Assembly (NCBI GenBank): GCA_001931905.2
Contig: MSJI02000640.1
Location: forward strand, 1 to 64,000
Length of the DNA: 64,000 bases
Source of the DNA: Cladosporium sp. IMV 00045
Lineage: Eukaryota; Ascomycota; Dothideomycetes; Cladosporiales; Cladosporiaceae
Reading direction: 5' to 3'
Shown here: piece after piece, positions 11,033 to 21,974 of the stretch
How positions within the stretch are numbered: the stretch's first letter is position 1
How the letters are laid out: every line of letters starts with the position of its first letter
Program-made: the position numbers and the translations under genes
The notes under the pieces: model-generated
What the model saw: only the letters and a program-made list of their open reading frames with translations
The model's database searches: none
Told to the model about the DNA's origin: nothing

Positions 11033-12793
11033 TCACTTCTGGAGGGCAACCTTACCGTTGTTCTTGCGCAAATTCATAAGAACATACCTCCTAGCCCACG
11101 GATTACAGACGGTACACTCGTACGAGCCAAGCTTCTCGACATCCTCCTCGCGCAAACCAGGCAGTACGCAAGCGTAGTGCTGCCACACCTCGCAACTCTC
11201 GCACTGCACCATCTGATCACCCAGCTCGCCGCCCTCCTCGTCAACGCAACCGCAGATGCAGCGCACGTTGGCGGCATCTGTGTCGAAGTTGGCAGCTTCG
11301 AAGAAATATGGGAGAAGGTCAGGTGTGATCTTCGCTGCGCGGCGGGCGGAGATGTGCTTGTCTTTGTTGTGGGCGGCGAGCAGGCGCTGGTGGTGTTCTT
11401 TGGCGAATCTTTGAGCTTCGGCTTTGGTTGTTGGGAGGGCAGTGCCGGCGATGACAGATTCGAGGTGTTTCTGGGCTTTGGTGATGGTGACTTTTTTGCC
11501 CGAGTTGGAGATGCGTGGAGTGGCGTCTTTGGCTGCAGCAGGCTTGATGGAGGGCTTGGGCTGCTGCACAGTCGATTCATTGGTCAATGTCTTGGGCTTG
11601 GAGACGATGCCGCGGGCGAGCATCTGGCGCTTCTTTGGAGGCTCCGCGGGCTCGACAGTCTTGGAAGGCTCTTTGACGCTGTTGGAGGCGGTCACGACAG
11701 GCGCATCAGAAGTGACCTTGGTCTCCGAGGCAGCATGGCCAACACCTCTCCCAGCAACGGTTGAAAATCCCGCTTGCTCCTCTGGCTCTTGGGCAGAAGT
11801 GTGTTTTGCAGCCTTGACATCGTTCACGATGCCAAACTTGGCCATAGAAGCAACACGAGGGTCCGGAGTGAAAGTCTTTTGTGCGGGAGAAGTGAAGGAT
11901 TGTGGCGCATTGGAGGTCGTGGGGATGTTGAGAGGTGCAGAGTTGCCGATAGCTGAGTCATTTCTGGCCCTGAGAAAGATCGAGTTCCTGGTCGCGACGA
12001 TCTCATTCACTGACGTCGGGTTGGCGATTTGTGCCATAGTTTGGTTGGAGGGCATGTACTGATTAGTCGCCAAAGCAGGAGTCATTCTAGCTGGCGGAGC
12101 GGGGAGGTTGGCACCGAATGAAGGATAAGTAGGTTGGGCCGACATGGACTGAGAGGACGTAGCATTCTGTTGAAAGCCTGGTGTGACAAGATCGGCCAAA
12201 TCTGAATCAATCGTAGGGTTCTTCGTGTTCATACCAGTAGCCGTGGCCTGCTGATAGCGCGCTTGCATTGGATTTTGTTTGCTCAGAACAACATTAGCGG
12301 TTGGAGAAGTTGCGGTATTCGAGTGATCGGCATCGACGACCGAGTGGGTGGGAAAGTGCGACATCTTGTTCAGAAGACCGTCCTCAGTTTCGTAGATCGT
12401 ATCTCGCGGTGGGCAAGTCTTGAAGTTATCGATTGTCGCAGTATTGGACGTGGTAGGAAGAGGCAGTAATGGATCGAACTCGTGCTCGAGCTCACGGGAA
12501 CGCACTGTTTCGACGTCTAGGAGCTGTTGCTCATCGTCGAAGATCTCTCCAGCGTGGCGTCGGGCAATGAAGCAAGCGTTTGGGAGCTTGGAGTAGGCTG
12601 GCAACTTGCCCAGGTAAGTGCCTCTTCGGTGAATGTACTCTTCAAACGAGTAGTGTTCGTGCAGCACCGAGCCTGAGCCCTCCAAAGCAGCTGCGGCGAG
12701 GATTGTGTCTTGTTGGTTGTAATAGTCGTCGTTGATGCTGTCATTGGTTGCTGGGCGAGAGGACTGCATTGTTCCCATTGCCATTGAGTTCAT
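11033..12793 (-). CDS. PHD-finger protein, probable chromatin reader
   Basis: Single-exon ORF of 586 residues. Most of it is low-complexity and Ser/Thr/Ala-rich. A C4HC3 PHD finger sits near the C-terminus (about residues 512-564): CICGC, then VQCESCEVWQHYACV, then YECTVC. The aromatic Trp two residues before the zinc-ligand His is present, as in histone-tail-binding PHDs. A basic region precedes the finger (AKEHHQRLLAAHNKDKHISA). It is likely nuclear and could read methylated histone H3, but no other domain identifies a complex. Confidence 0.8.
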   Translation of the reverse strand: MNSMAMGTMQSSRPATNDSINDDYYNQQDTILAAAALEGSGSVLHEHYSFEEYIHRRGTYLGKLPAYSKLPNACFIARRHAGEIFDDEQQLLDVETVRSRELEHEFDPLLPLPTTSNTATIDNFKTCPPRDTIYETEDGLLNKMSHFPTHSVVDADHSNTATSPTANVVLSKQNPMQARYQQATATGMNTKNPTIDSDLADLVTPGFQQNATSSQSMSAQPTYPSFGANLPAPPARMTPALATNQYMPSNQTMAQIANPTSVNEIVATRNSIFLRARNDSAIGNSAPLNIPTTSNAPQSFTSPAQKTFTPDPRVASMAKFGIVNDVKAAKHTSAQEPEEQAGFSTVAGRGVGHAASETKVTSDAPVVTASNSVKEPSKTVEPAEPPKKRQMLARGIVSKPKTLTNESTVQQPKPSIKPAAAKDATPRISNSGKKVTITKAQKHLESVIAGTALPTTKAEAQRFAKEHHQRLLAAHNKDKHISARRAAKITPDLLPYFFEAANFDTDAANVRCICGCVDEEGGELGDQMVQCESCEVWQHYACVLPGLREEDVEKLGSYECTVCNPWARRYVLMNLRKNNGKVALQK

Positions 12794-13099
12794 GTCGTGG
12801 TGGTGATGATGATGAGAATGACACAGCTTATCATTGGGATACGGAGGTGGGTAGTGATGGGAGGCAGCAGCTGCACGTGCTTCAAGTGTCGAGCTTCATG
12901 CTTAATTGCATGTGACTACAGCTTTAGAACGTGAATACATGTGAATGCTGCTGAGACAATAGAAGCAAAAGAGAAACAAAGCATTACGTACTTCTCATGA
13001 GCATCTAGGAGGGTCTGTTCACGTGCAATGCATTCACACCTCCTGCTTTACGCCAAAGAAGAAAGAGGCCTGGTGTTACTAAAGTGAAGTGAAGCATCA

Positions 13100-13933
13100 T
13101 CATCGTACCGAGCTTCCAGTATCCTCTTCCGTGAGTCTCATCAGTCTTTGTCCGTCGCTCTCCATCGCCCGCCTCCAGCTTTGTCTTGCAACCTCAAAAG
13201 TGTCTGAAATCCTTGCGTATGACTTGCCTCCTAACTGCCCAACCGGTCTGAGCACGTTCAAATCTAAATCCTTTCGCTCTTCATCAATGGCATCCTCCCT
13301 GGCCCAGAACCGCGATGCCTCAATGATCGCCAGCTTTCCGTGGTTTCTTGTCGCGGGTCGCGATGTTTTGTATTCCACAACGTCGATTAAAAGACCCTCG
13401 ATCGAGAATATCGATTCTTGCACGCGAGGTGGTTTGACGGTGCTACTGGGAGCTTGATGCAATCCTGTTATCGCCCACTCGGAAGTGCCGCGAGGCGCAT
13501 CCACAGACGAAGCATTGACTGCTTCAATCATGTGTTCCGATACGATGTTTATACTGCACTCTCCGGTTTCTTCGAGATTCGTTAAAGTATCCTTGGGGCG
13601 ATCAGGACGACCGGAGAACCCTATCACGAACACTGGAGGATCGTGATCGACGCATTGGAAGTAGCTGAATGGTGCAAGGTTTTTCTTCCCGTCTTTCGAG
13701 ACTGTGCTAACGAAGCCGATTGGTCGAGGGACAATTCCAGAGACGAGAAGCGAATAGTTGTGGAACATCGGCCTTCCTTCTTCGAACGGATCAATCTCAA
13801 TGTGGACTTTGCTCAAAGATTCGCCGTTGTCAGTGGCACCAGATCCATATCTCCATTTGGGATTAGGGCTTTCTGTGATAGAGACCGGTCTAGCGGCTTT
13901 CCACGGCAACTTTGGAGTGGTGTCATTGTCCAA
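13100..13933 (-). CDS. Flavin reductase-like FMN-binding split-barrel protein
   Basis: Intronless, 277 residues. The segment SLLVSGIVPRPIGFVSTVS, then LAPFSYFQCVDHDPPVFVIGF, then CSINIVSEHMIEAVNASS, matches the flavin reductase-like domain, whose split barrel binds FMN. The family includes the flavin reductase partners of two-component monooxygenases, but many fungal members have no known substrate. No signal peptide, so probably cytosolic. It lies tail-to-head behind the PHD gene with 306 bp between them. Confidence 0.82.
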   Translation of the reverse strand: MDNDTTPKLPWKAARPVSITESPNPKWRYGSGATDNGESLSKVHIEIDPFEEGRPMFHNYSLLVSGIVPRPIGFVSTVSKDGKKNLAPFSYFQCVDHDPPVFVIGFSGRPDRPKDTLTNLEETGECSINIVSEHMIEAVNASSVDAPRGTSEWAITGLHQAPSSTVKPPRVQESIFSIEGLLIDVVEYKTSRPATRNHGKLAIIEASRFWAREDAIDEERKDLDLNVLRPVGQLGGKSYARISDTFEVARQSWRRAMESDGQRLMRLTEEDTGSSVR

Positions 13934-15902
13934 AGAGGTATAATCGACTGGTGGTGGAGCTTGATGTGGATGCGTGCTAGCGTTGTTTCGATATAAGATG
14001 TTCGTAACCCTTGGTGAGATGCTACACGGATAGACAGCGTGATTAGTACTCTAGGAGTAATATTAGGATGTGAAAAGAACCCACCAATGTCGGCTCGCAG
14101 TTAGGCTATAGCCTCTGTTTGACAGTCTCCTTAGATACATGGCCACACGTTCGCAGTTGGTTTGATGAAGTATGCGCCTGGAATATATGCTTCTGTACCG
14201 GAGCCTACCTCCTAGGTTGCCTGCCGGCTTAATCAGCAATTGTCCATAGGGCGTGAAGAATGTCTCGGCTCAGTGGGCTCTTTTCGGCTTAGGTTGCCAA
14301 ATGCACCATACTCATTCATAGAATGACTTTTCTTGTGAGAGGAAATTGATGAGCCCAAGGCGATGGACATGGCTGTCTGCCTAGCTAATAAAACAAGGTG
14401 AGGTTATTATAAGCTTCCCGCTCTCCCGTCGTCAACAATGCTTTCATGATGGATGCCACTGGAGTTGCTGGGCTGCAATGCTCCCTGACGGATTTTTCAA
14501 GAGCGTAAAAGGTGAATCACTTCTCCCTCTTCCCGACATATCATTCAGGGATAGAGCGTCCCAAGTGCGGGAGGCATGATTTGATTCCGCTCGAGCCGCT
14601 TTGCCGGAGGAAATCACACTCTTGTGAGTGGTGATCAAAGCGCACTCAAATATACGAAGCCTCAACTGTGACTCTGATAGAGACGGCCCGGCGACAATTA
14701 AATCCGACCAACACGGAGGCCACGGGCGGCATCATTGTTGAAGATGGTTGTCGAGAACGTAAGCGAGATCCGGAATTTGACACGTAACACCCACACCCTT
14801 GAAGCTGAACAAACTGCAAGAATTAAGCTCACCAATCCACATTAGACTTCTCTTCATCACGCGAGATTCAGATCTTGTCCAGTGATGACCACGTACATGG
14901 TGCGATGATTCCAAGGTGAATAATAAGCGCCGTAATTGCGAAGCTCCTCTATTAGGCGATTGTTGTCGCCTGGGTTTGTGGCTTCCCGTCTGCTAATTAA
15001 AGTGAGATGGACGGACTGCATCAGCCGCTGATGTCTGAATATCCCATTGCTGTTTCGGTCGTTTGCCTTATCACGATCACAACGCTGTTTGGAGGACTCT
15101 GATCAGGCAAACTGCCCGGCTGCGACGAGTCAGCTCTTTCCGGAAAGTTTGAAGGCTGAACAATCCTACGTTGGACACGATATCTCTTCAAACATTCGGA
15201 GAACATCTCGAATGCGGGGGAGAACGTGGCGAAAGCTTGTTCTCTCTCATCACATCAGGATCCTTCCTTTCAAGCTAGGTACCTACAAAATGCTCTCGCC
15301 GGTCGGCAAGTGTGTTTTGATATCTGCCGGTCTGAACACTCGTCGATACCGCCGGTTTCCACACACATCGACGAGCCTAGTCTTGGAAAACAATGCTACA
15401 GCTCGCGCTCATATCGTATACTAATGGATCACCATACTGCGGTGCCATTGCCTTCTTTCATTGATCATTCTCCTGAATTGCAAGCATGTCAACACTGATT
15501 CATGGTAAGTCACGAGTACGCCTTGACCGGGGTTTTAAAGGGCTCAGCGGCAGGTCCCATGAAGATACTCCGCACGACCTGTGAGGTGCAACCGAATTAC
15601 CGATGCTGGACTAGGAGGTTTTGTTCTGTTCTCGAATTCAGGATGCATCTGCCGTGGTCGCAAATCATGTGTGTGCCACGAGGTAAAAAAGCATCACTTG
15701 ATCTGGCCCGCAGCTGTCACTTATAAGGCTGCTGTCACCAGCTTCAGTCTCTGCGCTTCTCTGATAGAATGAGCGCCTGAGCCCGTTCTTCTCATACTTA
15801 TTGTTCAGACTGCAGAATCTATTGTCGACCTAAAGATATCCTGTCTAGCTGGGCAGTCAATTCATTGGAAGTCGATCGATTGACTTTGGGTCGCTCCTCA
15901 AG
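13934..15902. other. Intergenic, about 2 kb
   Basis: Nothing convincing on either strand. The ORFs present are short, lack motifs and show no hydrophobic or domain pattern. The divergent promoters of the flavin reductase-like gene and the MFS gene lie at the two ends. Confidence 0.45.
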
Positions 15903-17853
15903 ATGGAGATGAATTATGATGAACGGGTATGTTCCAAACGTTAGTCTCATTGACACTATCGCTACTGATACTGAGCACAGGAGCTTCATGCTCTTGAAGC
16001 CGAGCTCCATACCGAGATTTTACCAGGCACGGAGGTCATGACAGACGTCGGGTCTCATCACTTCGTCAAAAGCGGTACAGGCGTGCTTGTCCCGCAGCCC
16101 TCAGACGATCCGCATGACCCACTTAACTGGTCGACATTCTGGAAGGCCTGCTGTATTACCGCATCAACAAGTGTCACCTTTACGCAAGGCTTTGGACCGT
16201 TGGCACTCGCGCCTATGTTCCCTGACCTGGCCGCAGCCTTTGACTCCAGCCTCCACGATGTTGTCGCGTTCACCGGTGTGGCCATTCTGGTACTCGGGTT
16301 CAGCAATTTCATATGGGTACCGATAAGCTCGTCTTTTGGCCGAAGGCCGGTTTATATCGCTTCTCAAATCATTTGTCTGGCATCATCCATCTGGCGAGGA
16401 GTTGCTACTGATTACAGCTCTTTCATGGGTGCTTGCGTGCTCAATGGCATAGGAGCCGGGCCAGCAGAAACGCTTCAGCCGGCTGTGATCGCCGACATCT
16501 TCTTCCTCCACGATCGTGGCTTCTGGAATACACTCTATTGGGTCTCTTACATGGGCAGTCTGATGGTAGGCCCTATCATCTCAGGCTCCATGGCACTTCA
16601 TGTCGGCTGGAGGAGCTTTTGGTGGTTTAATACGGCGCTCATCGGGTTATCGCTACTCATGACAATCTTCATGTTTCCAGAAACCAAGTGTAAGGCGCAT
16701 TGTGATCTCATCATAGTAAGTGGTAGCTTTTGCTGACACAAATGGAATAGGGCATCGTCTGCATCCCACAGAGATGATCAACAACCTTGCAAAAGAGACC
16801 AAACAGTCTCCCACCGAGTCTGGTGAAAACATCAGATCCGCGAACAGCGACCCGGAAAAGGTTTCAGGAGAGATTACACGCATATCCACCCAGAACACGA
16901 ACCTCGACTTGAGCAAACAAGCAACTGCTGAGCGAGACCCGTACCTGGGAAAAGGCACTCCAAGCAAGCAACAGTGGAAGCTCTTTCAGCCAAACGCCCA
17001 CCAATTCAAAGCCATCCTCCTCGATCTCTGGATCCCCTGGAAACTCTTTGCATTTCCAATCGTCGAGTTCGCCGCCTTCGTCATCTCATGGTCTTGCAGC
17101 TCTTTCCTTACCATCAACTTGACCCAGAGCCAGAATTTTGCAGCTCCGCCGTACAATTTCAACAGTCAGAGTATCGGCTTCATGAACTTCGCCATTCTCG
17201 CTGGCGCTCTCATTGGCCTTGCAACGGCTGGTCCGCTGAGCGATTGGGTGAGCGCAAGAGCTACAAAGAAGAATGGCGGAATTCGAGAACCGGAGATGCG
17301 TCTACCAGCCATGAGTATGTTCAATGCCAGCAAGCTTTTCCTTACACAACTTGATACACACATACTGACGAGCGGCCCTCTTCTGTAGTTCCATACGTCC
17401 TCATCATGATGCTCGGCAACTTCGTCACCGCTTTTGGGTACGAGAACAAATGGCCGTGGCAGGCGATTGTGATCATCGGATTTTCATGCGCTGGCATCCA
17501 AGTCGCTGCGCTACCGGCCATTGTGAACACCTACGCCGTCGACTCGTACAAGCCTGTCGCTGGCTCGCTGATGGTGGCTATTACTGTCAATAAGAATCTC
17601 TGGGGATACGGATTCGCCGAGTAAGGCTACCCCGGTGACTTGACGTGAGACAACATGTTGAGAAAAACGACACTAACTTGGGGGCAACCTCTGTAGATTC
17701 ATCACTCCTTGGGTGGAGAAGTCTGGCTTTGTGCCTCCGATCATGACGAACATGAGCTTGATTACGCTGTGGTGCTTGTTTGGAATCTTGTTTTATTATA
17801 GAGGGAAGACTTTCCGAAGATGGAGTCGTAATAGCTCGGTACACAAACTGTGA
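15903..17853 (+). CDS. MFS transporter, DHA1 drug:H+ antiporter type
   Basis: Exons 15903-15926, 15981-16689, 16751-17314, 17389-17620 and 17697-17853 keep phase and give 561 residues. The N-terminal phrases EILPGTEVMTDVGSHHFVKS and QPSDDPHDPLNWS are typical of the fungal DHA1 group. SSFGRRPVYIAS matches MFS motif A, and PETKWHRLHPTEM follows helix 6, reconstructed across the second intron. A long charged loop (about residues 245-320) separates two sets of six helices. It should be a plasma-membrane exporter or proton-coupled transporter; the substrate is unknown. The first exon has only eight codons and is less certain. Confidence 0.88.
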
Positions 17854-18729
17854 GATGGAATTGGTACACTAGGAGGAAATGTACCATTGATCAGACAGCC
17901 GAGGTCGAGGAGCAGTCCAGCAATAAATCGAATCGGTAGCAGTCACCAATGCACAAGTTGTCTTTCTGCCGTCTCGTATACAATAATCGAGCCGTCAATC
18001 TAAACAGCGTCCAACTAATTTCCACATCACTCATTAAGCGAGGCCCTGGACCGCAGAGAGATTGAACCATCCAAGCCTTCCTTCCCGGCCGGCAAAATTC
18101 ACATCGCGGGGCGCGCGGGGCCCCAGATGTGTGGAGGACCCGACGTAGCTCGGGAGAACAACCGGTTTATAACTTACGTGATTCGAACTCTAAACCGTAA
18201 AAGTGAAGGTATCAACTTTCGCGCAAACGCATGAGACAGTGAAGATAGTCGAAACACCTGAAGAGACCGGAATTGTGGGTTTGACTCGCACAAACACCCC
18301 TCCCTTGCGCCGGTCGCCTCCCTGGCGACACGGAGAACGGTAATACCACAGTAAGCTAAGAGGAGTACGGTTGGATATAGCGCTACGTCACGGTGCCTGT
18401 CGATCGAGTCTGCGGAGTAGGTGAGGGGGAAGCGACTCGGATTGCATTGCAGTCAATGCTCTACGCGTCGTCACTACTTCTTCCGTGAGTGAATCCTTCG
18501 AGAAGGAGCTGAAGACATTAGTAGTCCATTTCGCCCGCTTTAAAGCGAAGTTCATCAACTGCATGTGCTGTCACTGAAGGTATCTTTTTGTCTTGCAGGC
18601 CTGTTCGTCACTGAGCGCGACCTTGCTACCTATAAGGCTCCCTTTCTCTGGCTGCGCGGTCTTGCATGCACCCACATCGATATCCTTACATCCTTGCACT
18701 TATCAATACAACGAGCAATCCAAACGAAA
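17854..18729. other. Intergenic, mutarotase promoter side
   Basis: No gene seen. A GC-rich patch (about 18100-18130) stands out. A TTCGAA-containing segment near 18180 was checked for a tRNA T-arm and does not form one. Confidence 0.45.
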
Positions 18730-20021
18730 ATGCTATCTCGTCTCTTCACCCTCGCGGCTTTGCCGCTCCTCGTCTTCTCGCAATCGTCTGAGCCTGTTGG
18801 TAACGGTACCAGCGTTGACTCGAACGGCAAGTACGAGGTCTCAAGCGAAGGCATTCGTGCTCAGTTCATTCCGTACGGCGCATCCATCACCAACCTCTTC
18901 ATCCAAGACATTCACGGTGAAGAGCGTGATATCGTCCTTGGTTTCGACAACGCCAGCTACTACGAGGTCGATAAGCAACACCCTCACTTGGGCGGTGTGC
19001 CGGGACGTTACGCCAACAGAATCAAGAACTCGACCTTCGAGATCGATGGAGAGACTTTCCACACCGATCCCAATGAGCATGGCGGCTTGAACACTCTTCA
19101 CGGTGGCTGTAAGTATCGAAGGAAGTTCCTCAAAAGACGAATCATTAACTGACATTTCCGATAGCCAATGGCTGGGACTACCGCAACTGGACTGTCGTCG
19201 CCCACACCCCGTCCAGTATCACCTTCTCTCTCGTGGACGAGGATGGCGAGCAAGGGTTCCCAGGCCAAGTCATCTCCTACGTGACCTACACCCTCACTCC
19301 CCACAACTGGCACATCTACATGTCAGCTTTCTCCACCACCCACAAGACACCCATAATGCTTTCCTCTCACACCTACTGGAACCTCGACGGCTTCCAAAAC
19401 CCCGACACTCCTCTCGCCCTCAACCACACCCTGCACATGCCGTACAGCGGCCAGCGCATCGCAACGGACGGCATCCTCATCCCCAACGGCACAGTCCTCG
19501 CCAACGACAAATACAGCGTCAACGACTTCTGGTCGTCCCCCAAGCAAATCGGCGCGAACTTCTCCTCCCCCGACCTCCTCGGCAACTGCGGCACCAACTG
19601 CACCGGCTACGACACGTGCTACGTCGTGAACCGCGCGCAAAACGGCCCCTACGACTGGCGCGCCGCCCCCGTCGCCACTCTCTCCAGCGCCTGGTCCGGC
19701 ATCCAAGTTGACATCTACTCCGAGCAGGAGGCCTTCCAGGTCTACTCGTGCGCCGGCCAGAACGGCACGCTGACGCTCAAGGAGACGCAGGGCTTGTTCA
19801 ATGACACTTCGCGCCCGCGCACCGTGCAGCAGAACGGCTGTGTCGTTATGGAGGTTGAGGATTGGATCGATGCTATCAATCAACCTGCTTGGCAGAGGGA
19901 GAAGAGGAATATTTTCGGCCCTGGTGATGCGCCGTACGTTCTTGAGGCGACTTATAGCTTCTCTCTGATCGGAGAGGCTGATGGGAAGAACGCGAGCTGT
20001 GCGCAGCCGCAGCCGTATTGA
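18730..20021 (+). CDS. Secreted aldose 1-epimerase (mutarotase)
   Basis: Two exons, 18730-19108 and 19165-20021, give 411 residues. The start at 18730 is followed by a clear signal peptide (LSRLFTLAALPLLVFSQ). Family landmarks: GGVPGRYANRI, GGLNTLHGG and SSHTYWNLDG with the two conserved His residues, GYDTCYVV with an Asp in the substrate site, and a Glu in CVVMEVED. The enzyme interconverts alpha and beta anomers of aldoses such as glucose or galactose. Secretion, eight or so N-glycosylation sequons and Cys pairs fit an extracellular enzyme acting on products of polysaccharide breakdown. An ORF extending upstream to 18565 is less likely because it hides the signal peptide. Confidence 0.92.
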
Positions 20022-20332
20022 GCTGGACAGTGAGGTTTGATTCCATCCTTGGAAGTGGATGGGAACTGTTGGTGGCTTGGCGGCATTTTGTAATCTCGGT
20101 TCGCAAGAACTGAAGTTCTGATGTACTCCTCAGCGCTGTTGCTGGTGTAGACTTCTGCGTTGATTCTTTTGACTACGTATCAGCAGCCTCGTGGCTCAAA
20201 GATTAATGGAATGCGTTTTGATGATCGTGTCTGGTGCTCTTTCTCTTCGTCTTATTCATGGACTCGTGTTTCTTGCACGCATACCAAGTGTCGCAAGCTC
20301 TGGCCGTAAATGCCAATGCTACTGCGGCCCTC

Positions 20333-21373
20333 TCAATCATTGTACATCCCATCCTTCCAGTCCCTCAGCCCTTGCAAGAATCCATACCCGCCCTCCGCAC
20401 CCCTACTATCCAAATCCCCATACCGCATATCAACACCCCTCTGCGGCTGCGTGGCCTGTCCTCCTGCCTTGTTCCCACTCCCTTTACCAAAACTCTTCTG
20501 CTTCTCCTCCACCATCTTTCTCAACCCTTCCACAACTCTTCCCCTTGCCTTCTCCTCCGCAGTCCCCTTCCACACCTCCGCCAGCACTCTCAACTCCTCA
20601 ACGCGCGCACTCGCCGCTGTGAGGCCCGCCGCATCATTAGGATTCGAGAGCAAGTCGGCAATCTCGCTGCGCAGCGTATCTGTGTAGGCTTTCGCCTTTT
20701 CTTCCAGATTGCGGGTTTCCTCATTTGCTTCCGGGCTCGACACGCTGATGAAACTGCTCGCTCCGCCGCTGCTCACTTCGCTGGGCGCAACGGGCCAAGC
20801 GGTCGCCGCGCCGAAGACGCGGATGACGCTGTCGAGGCGTTCGCGTAGGTTGGAGAGCGTGCGGAGGTTTTCGAGGTAGGCGGGTTGTTCTGGTGTGGAG
20901 TCTGTACTTTGTGAGGTGTTCGTGTTGGCGGCGGTGGTGGCATCTTTTTCGGCGATGGTCTGTTCGCCATCTTTCTCTTTCTCGGTGTCCTTGCGGGCAG
21001 GGGTCAAGAGCTCGATGTCCTTCTTCAACCCATTCTCAAGCGTGTCTGTGAGACCTGTCGTCTCGCCTCGAAGCACTTCCACCTCGTAAGCTAGGCGGCC
21101 TCCACTGCGGATGATCTCGTCCGTGAGCTGCGTGAGCGAAGCGGAGAGGCGCGCGGTTTGGGCATGGAGCTGTGCGAGGAGGGACTGGGTTTGAGAGGAG
21201 AGTTCGGTGATGTTCGCGGTGCCTGGAGGAGGTCTGGTGGAGAGGGAGAGAGAGGGTAGGGAGTTGTTGAGAAAGGTCGCTGGGTCGAAGTCTGGTTGTA
21301 GGAATGGTTGGACGATGGGATCGGACACATGGGGAGATTTCGATTGAGTCCGTACGGCTGCGGAGATTGCCAT
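20333..21373 (-). CDS. Probable conserved oligomeric Golgi complex subunit (COG7-like)
   Basis: Intronless, 346 residues. The N-terminus has DFDPATFLNNSLPSL, then long heptad-like helices (LSSQTQSLLAQLHAQTARLSAS) and a linker containing FGAATAWPVAPSEVSSGG. This layout resembles the short fungal COG7-like proteins, which tether vesicles at the Golgi. I recognise the pattern by resemblance only; another coiled-coil tethering protein is possible. It converges with the mutarotase gene and diverges from the PARP gene. Confidence 0.5.
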   Translation of the reverse strand: MAISAAVRTQSKSPHVSDPIVQPFLQPDFDPATFLNNSLPSLSLSTRPPPGTANITELSSQTQSLLAQLHAQTARLSASLTQLTDEIIRSGGRLAYEVEVLRGETTGLTDTLENGLKKDIELLTPARKDTEKEKDGEQTIAEKDATTAANTNTSQSTDSTPEQPAYLENLRTLSNLRERLDSVIRVFGAATAWPVAPSEVSSGGASSFISVSSPEANEETRNLEEKAKAYTDTLRSEIADLLSNPNDAAGLTAASARVEELRVLAEVWKGTAEEKARGRVVEGLRKMVEEKQKSFGKGSGNKAGGQATQPQRGVDMRYGDLDSRGAEGGYGFLQGLRDWKDGMYND

Positions 21374-21974
21374 CTTGCAAAGGTTGCTCAGGATTGGGGA
21401 AGGGTGTAGCTCGTATCAATAATCTGTGGTTGACTCTAGGTGGGCCACGGTGATGGAAACTTTAGCTTTCCAACTAGGTATAAGCTTACTTCACTGTTGC
21501 CTTGCGGTAGGTATGAATGCTGATTGGCCGACTCGCCAGCCTCCGAGGGCACGCTGACTTGCTATAGGCGCCTTTACTCCTCCTTCACTTCAAGTCGGCA
21601 ACAACAAAAGCAAACATGAGCCACGGTTACCCACTCTTCACATCCCATTTGCCACAACTCCTTGGTGAACCACCTTATTCACATGACGCTACTCAAATTT
21701 GCATGTGCTGTGATTCTGTGCTGCCTGTGCCGCTAAAACCAATTGCCTGACGACTTTGCATCTACGCTTGTCACTACTTCCTACCTACATGTACCTTTCG
21801 GCCTTGTCAAAGCCTCACACATACATCATGCGCAAGCCTTCACTGGGTCTTGAATGAGAACGTCTCTCTTTCTGACGGACACGACTCGGCGCTCCTTGAT
21901 CGACATCGCATGCAAACATAAATCGCAACACAAGTCCACTCTCGCTAACTCGACCGTCAGTCCGCCACCAAGAC
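21374..21974. promoter_or_regulatory. Shared promoter region between COG7-like and PARP genes
   Basis: A 601 bp gap separates two divergently transcribed genes, so both promoters must lie here. No specific element was identified. Confidence 0.45.

Noticed and set aside
18160..18210. Possible tRNA T-arm around a TTCGAA sequence
   Set aside because: The flanking bases do not pair to form a T stem, and no acceptor or anticodon arm fits around it.
19323..19883. 186-residue minus-strand ORF
   Set aside because: It lies wholly inside the mutarotase coding exon and is a Val/Gly-rich shadow of that GC-biased sequence.
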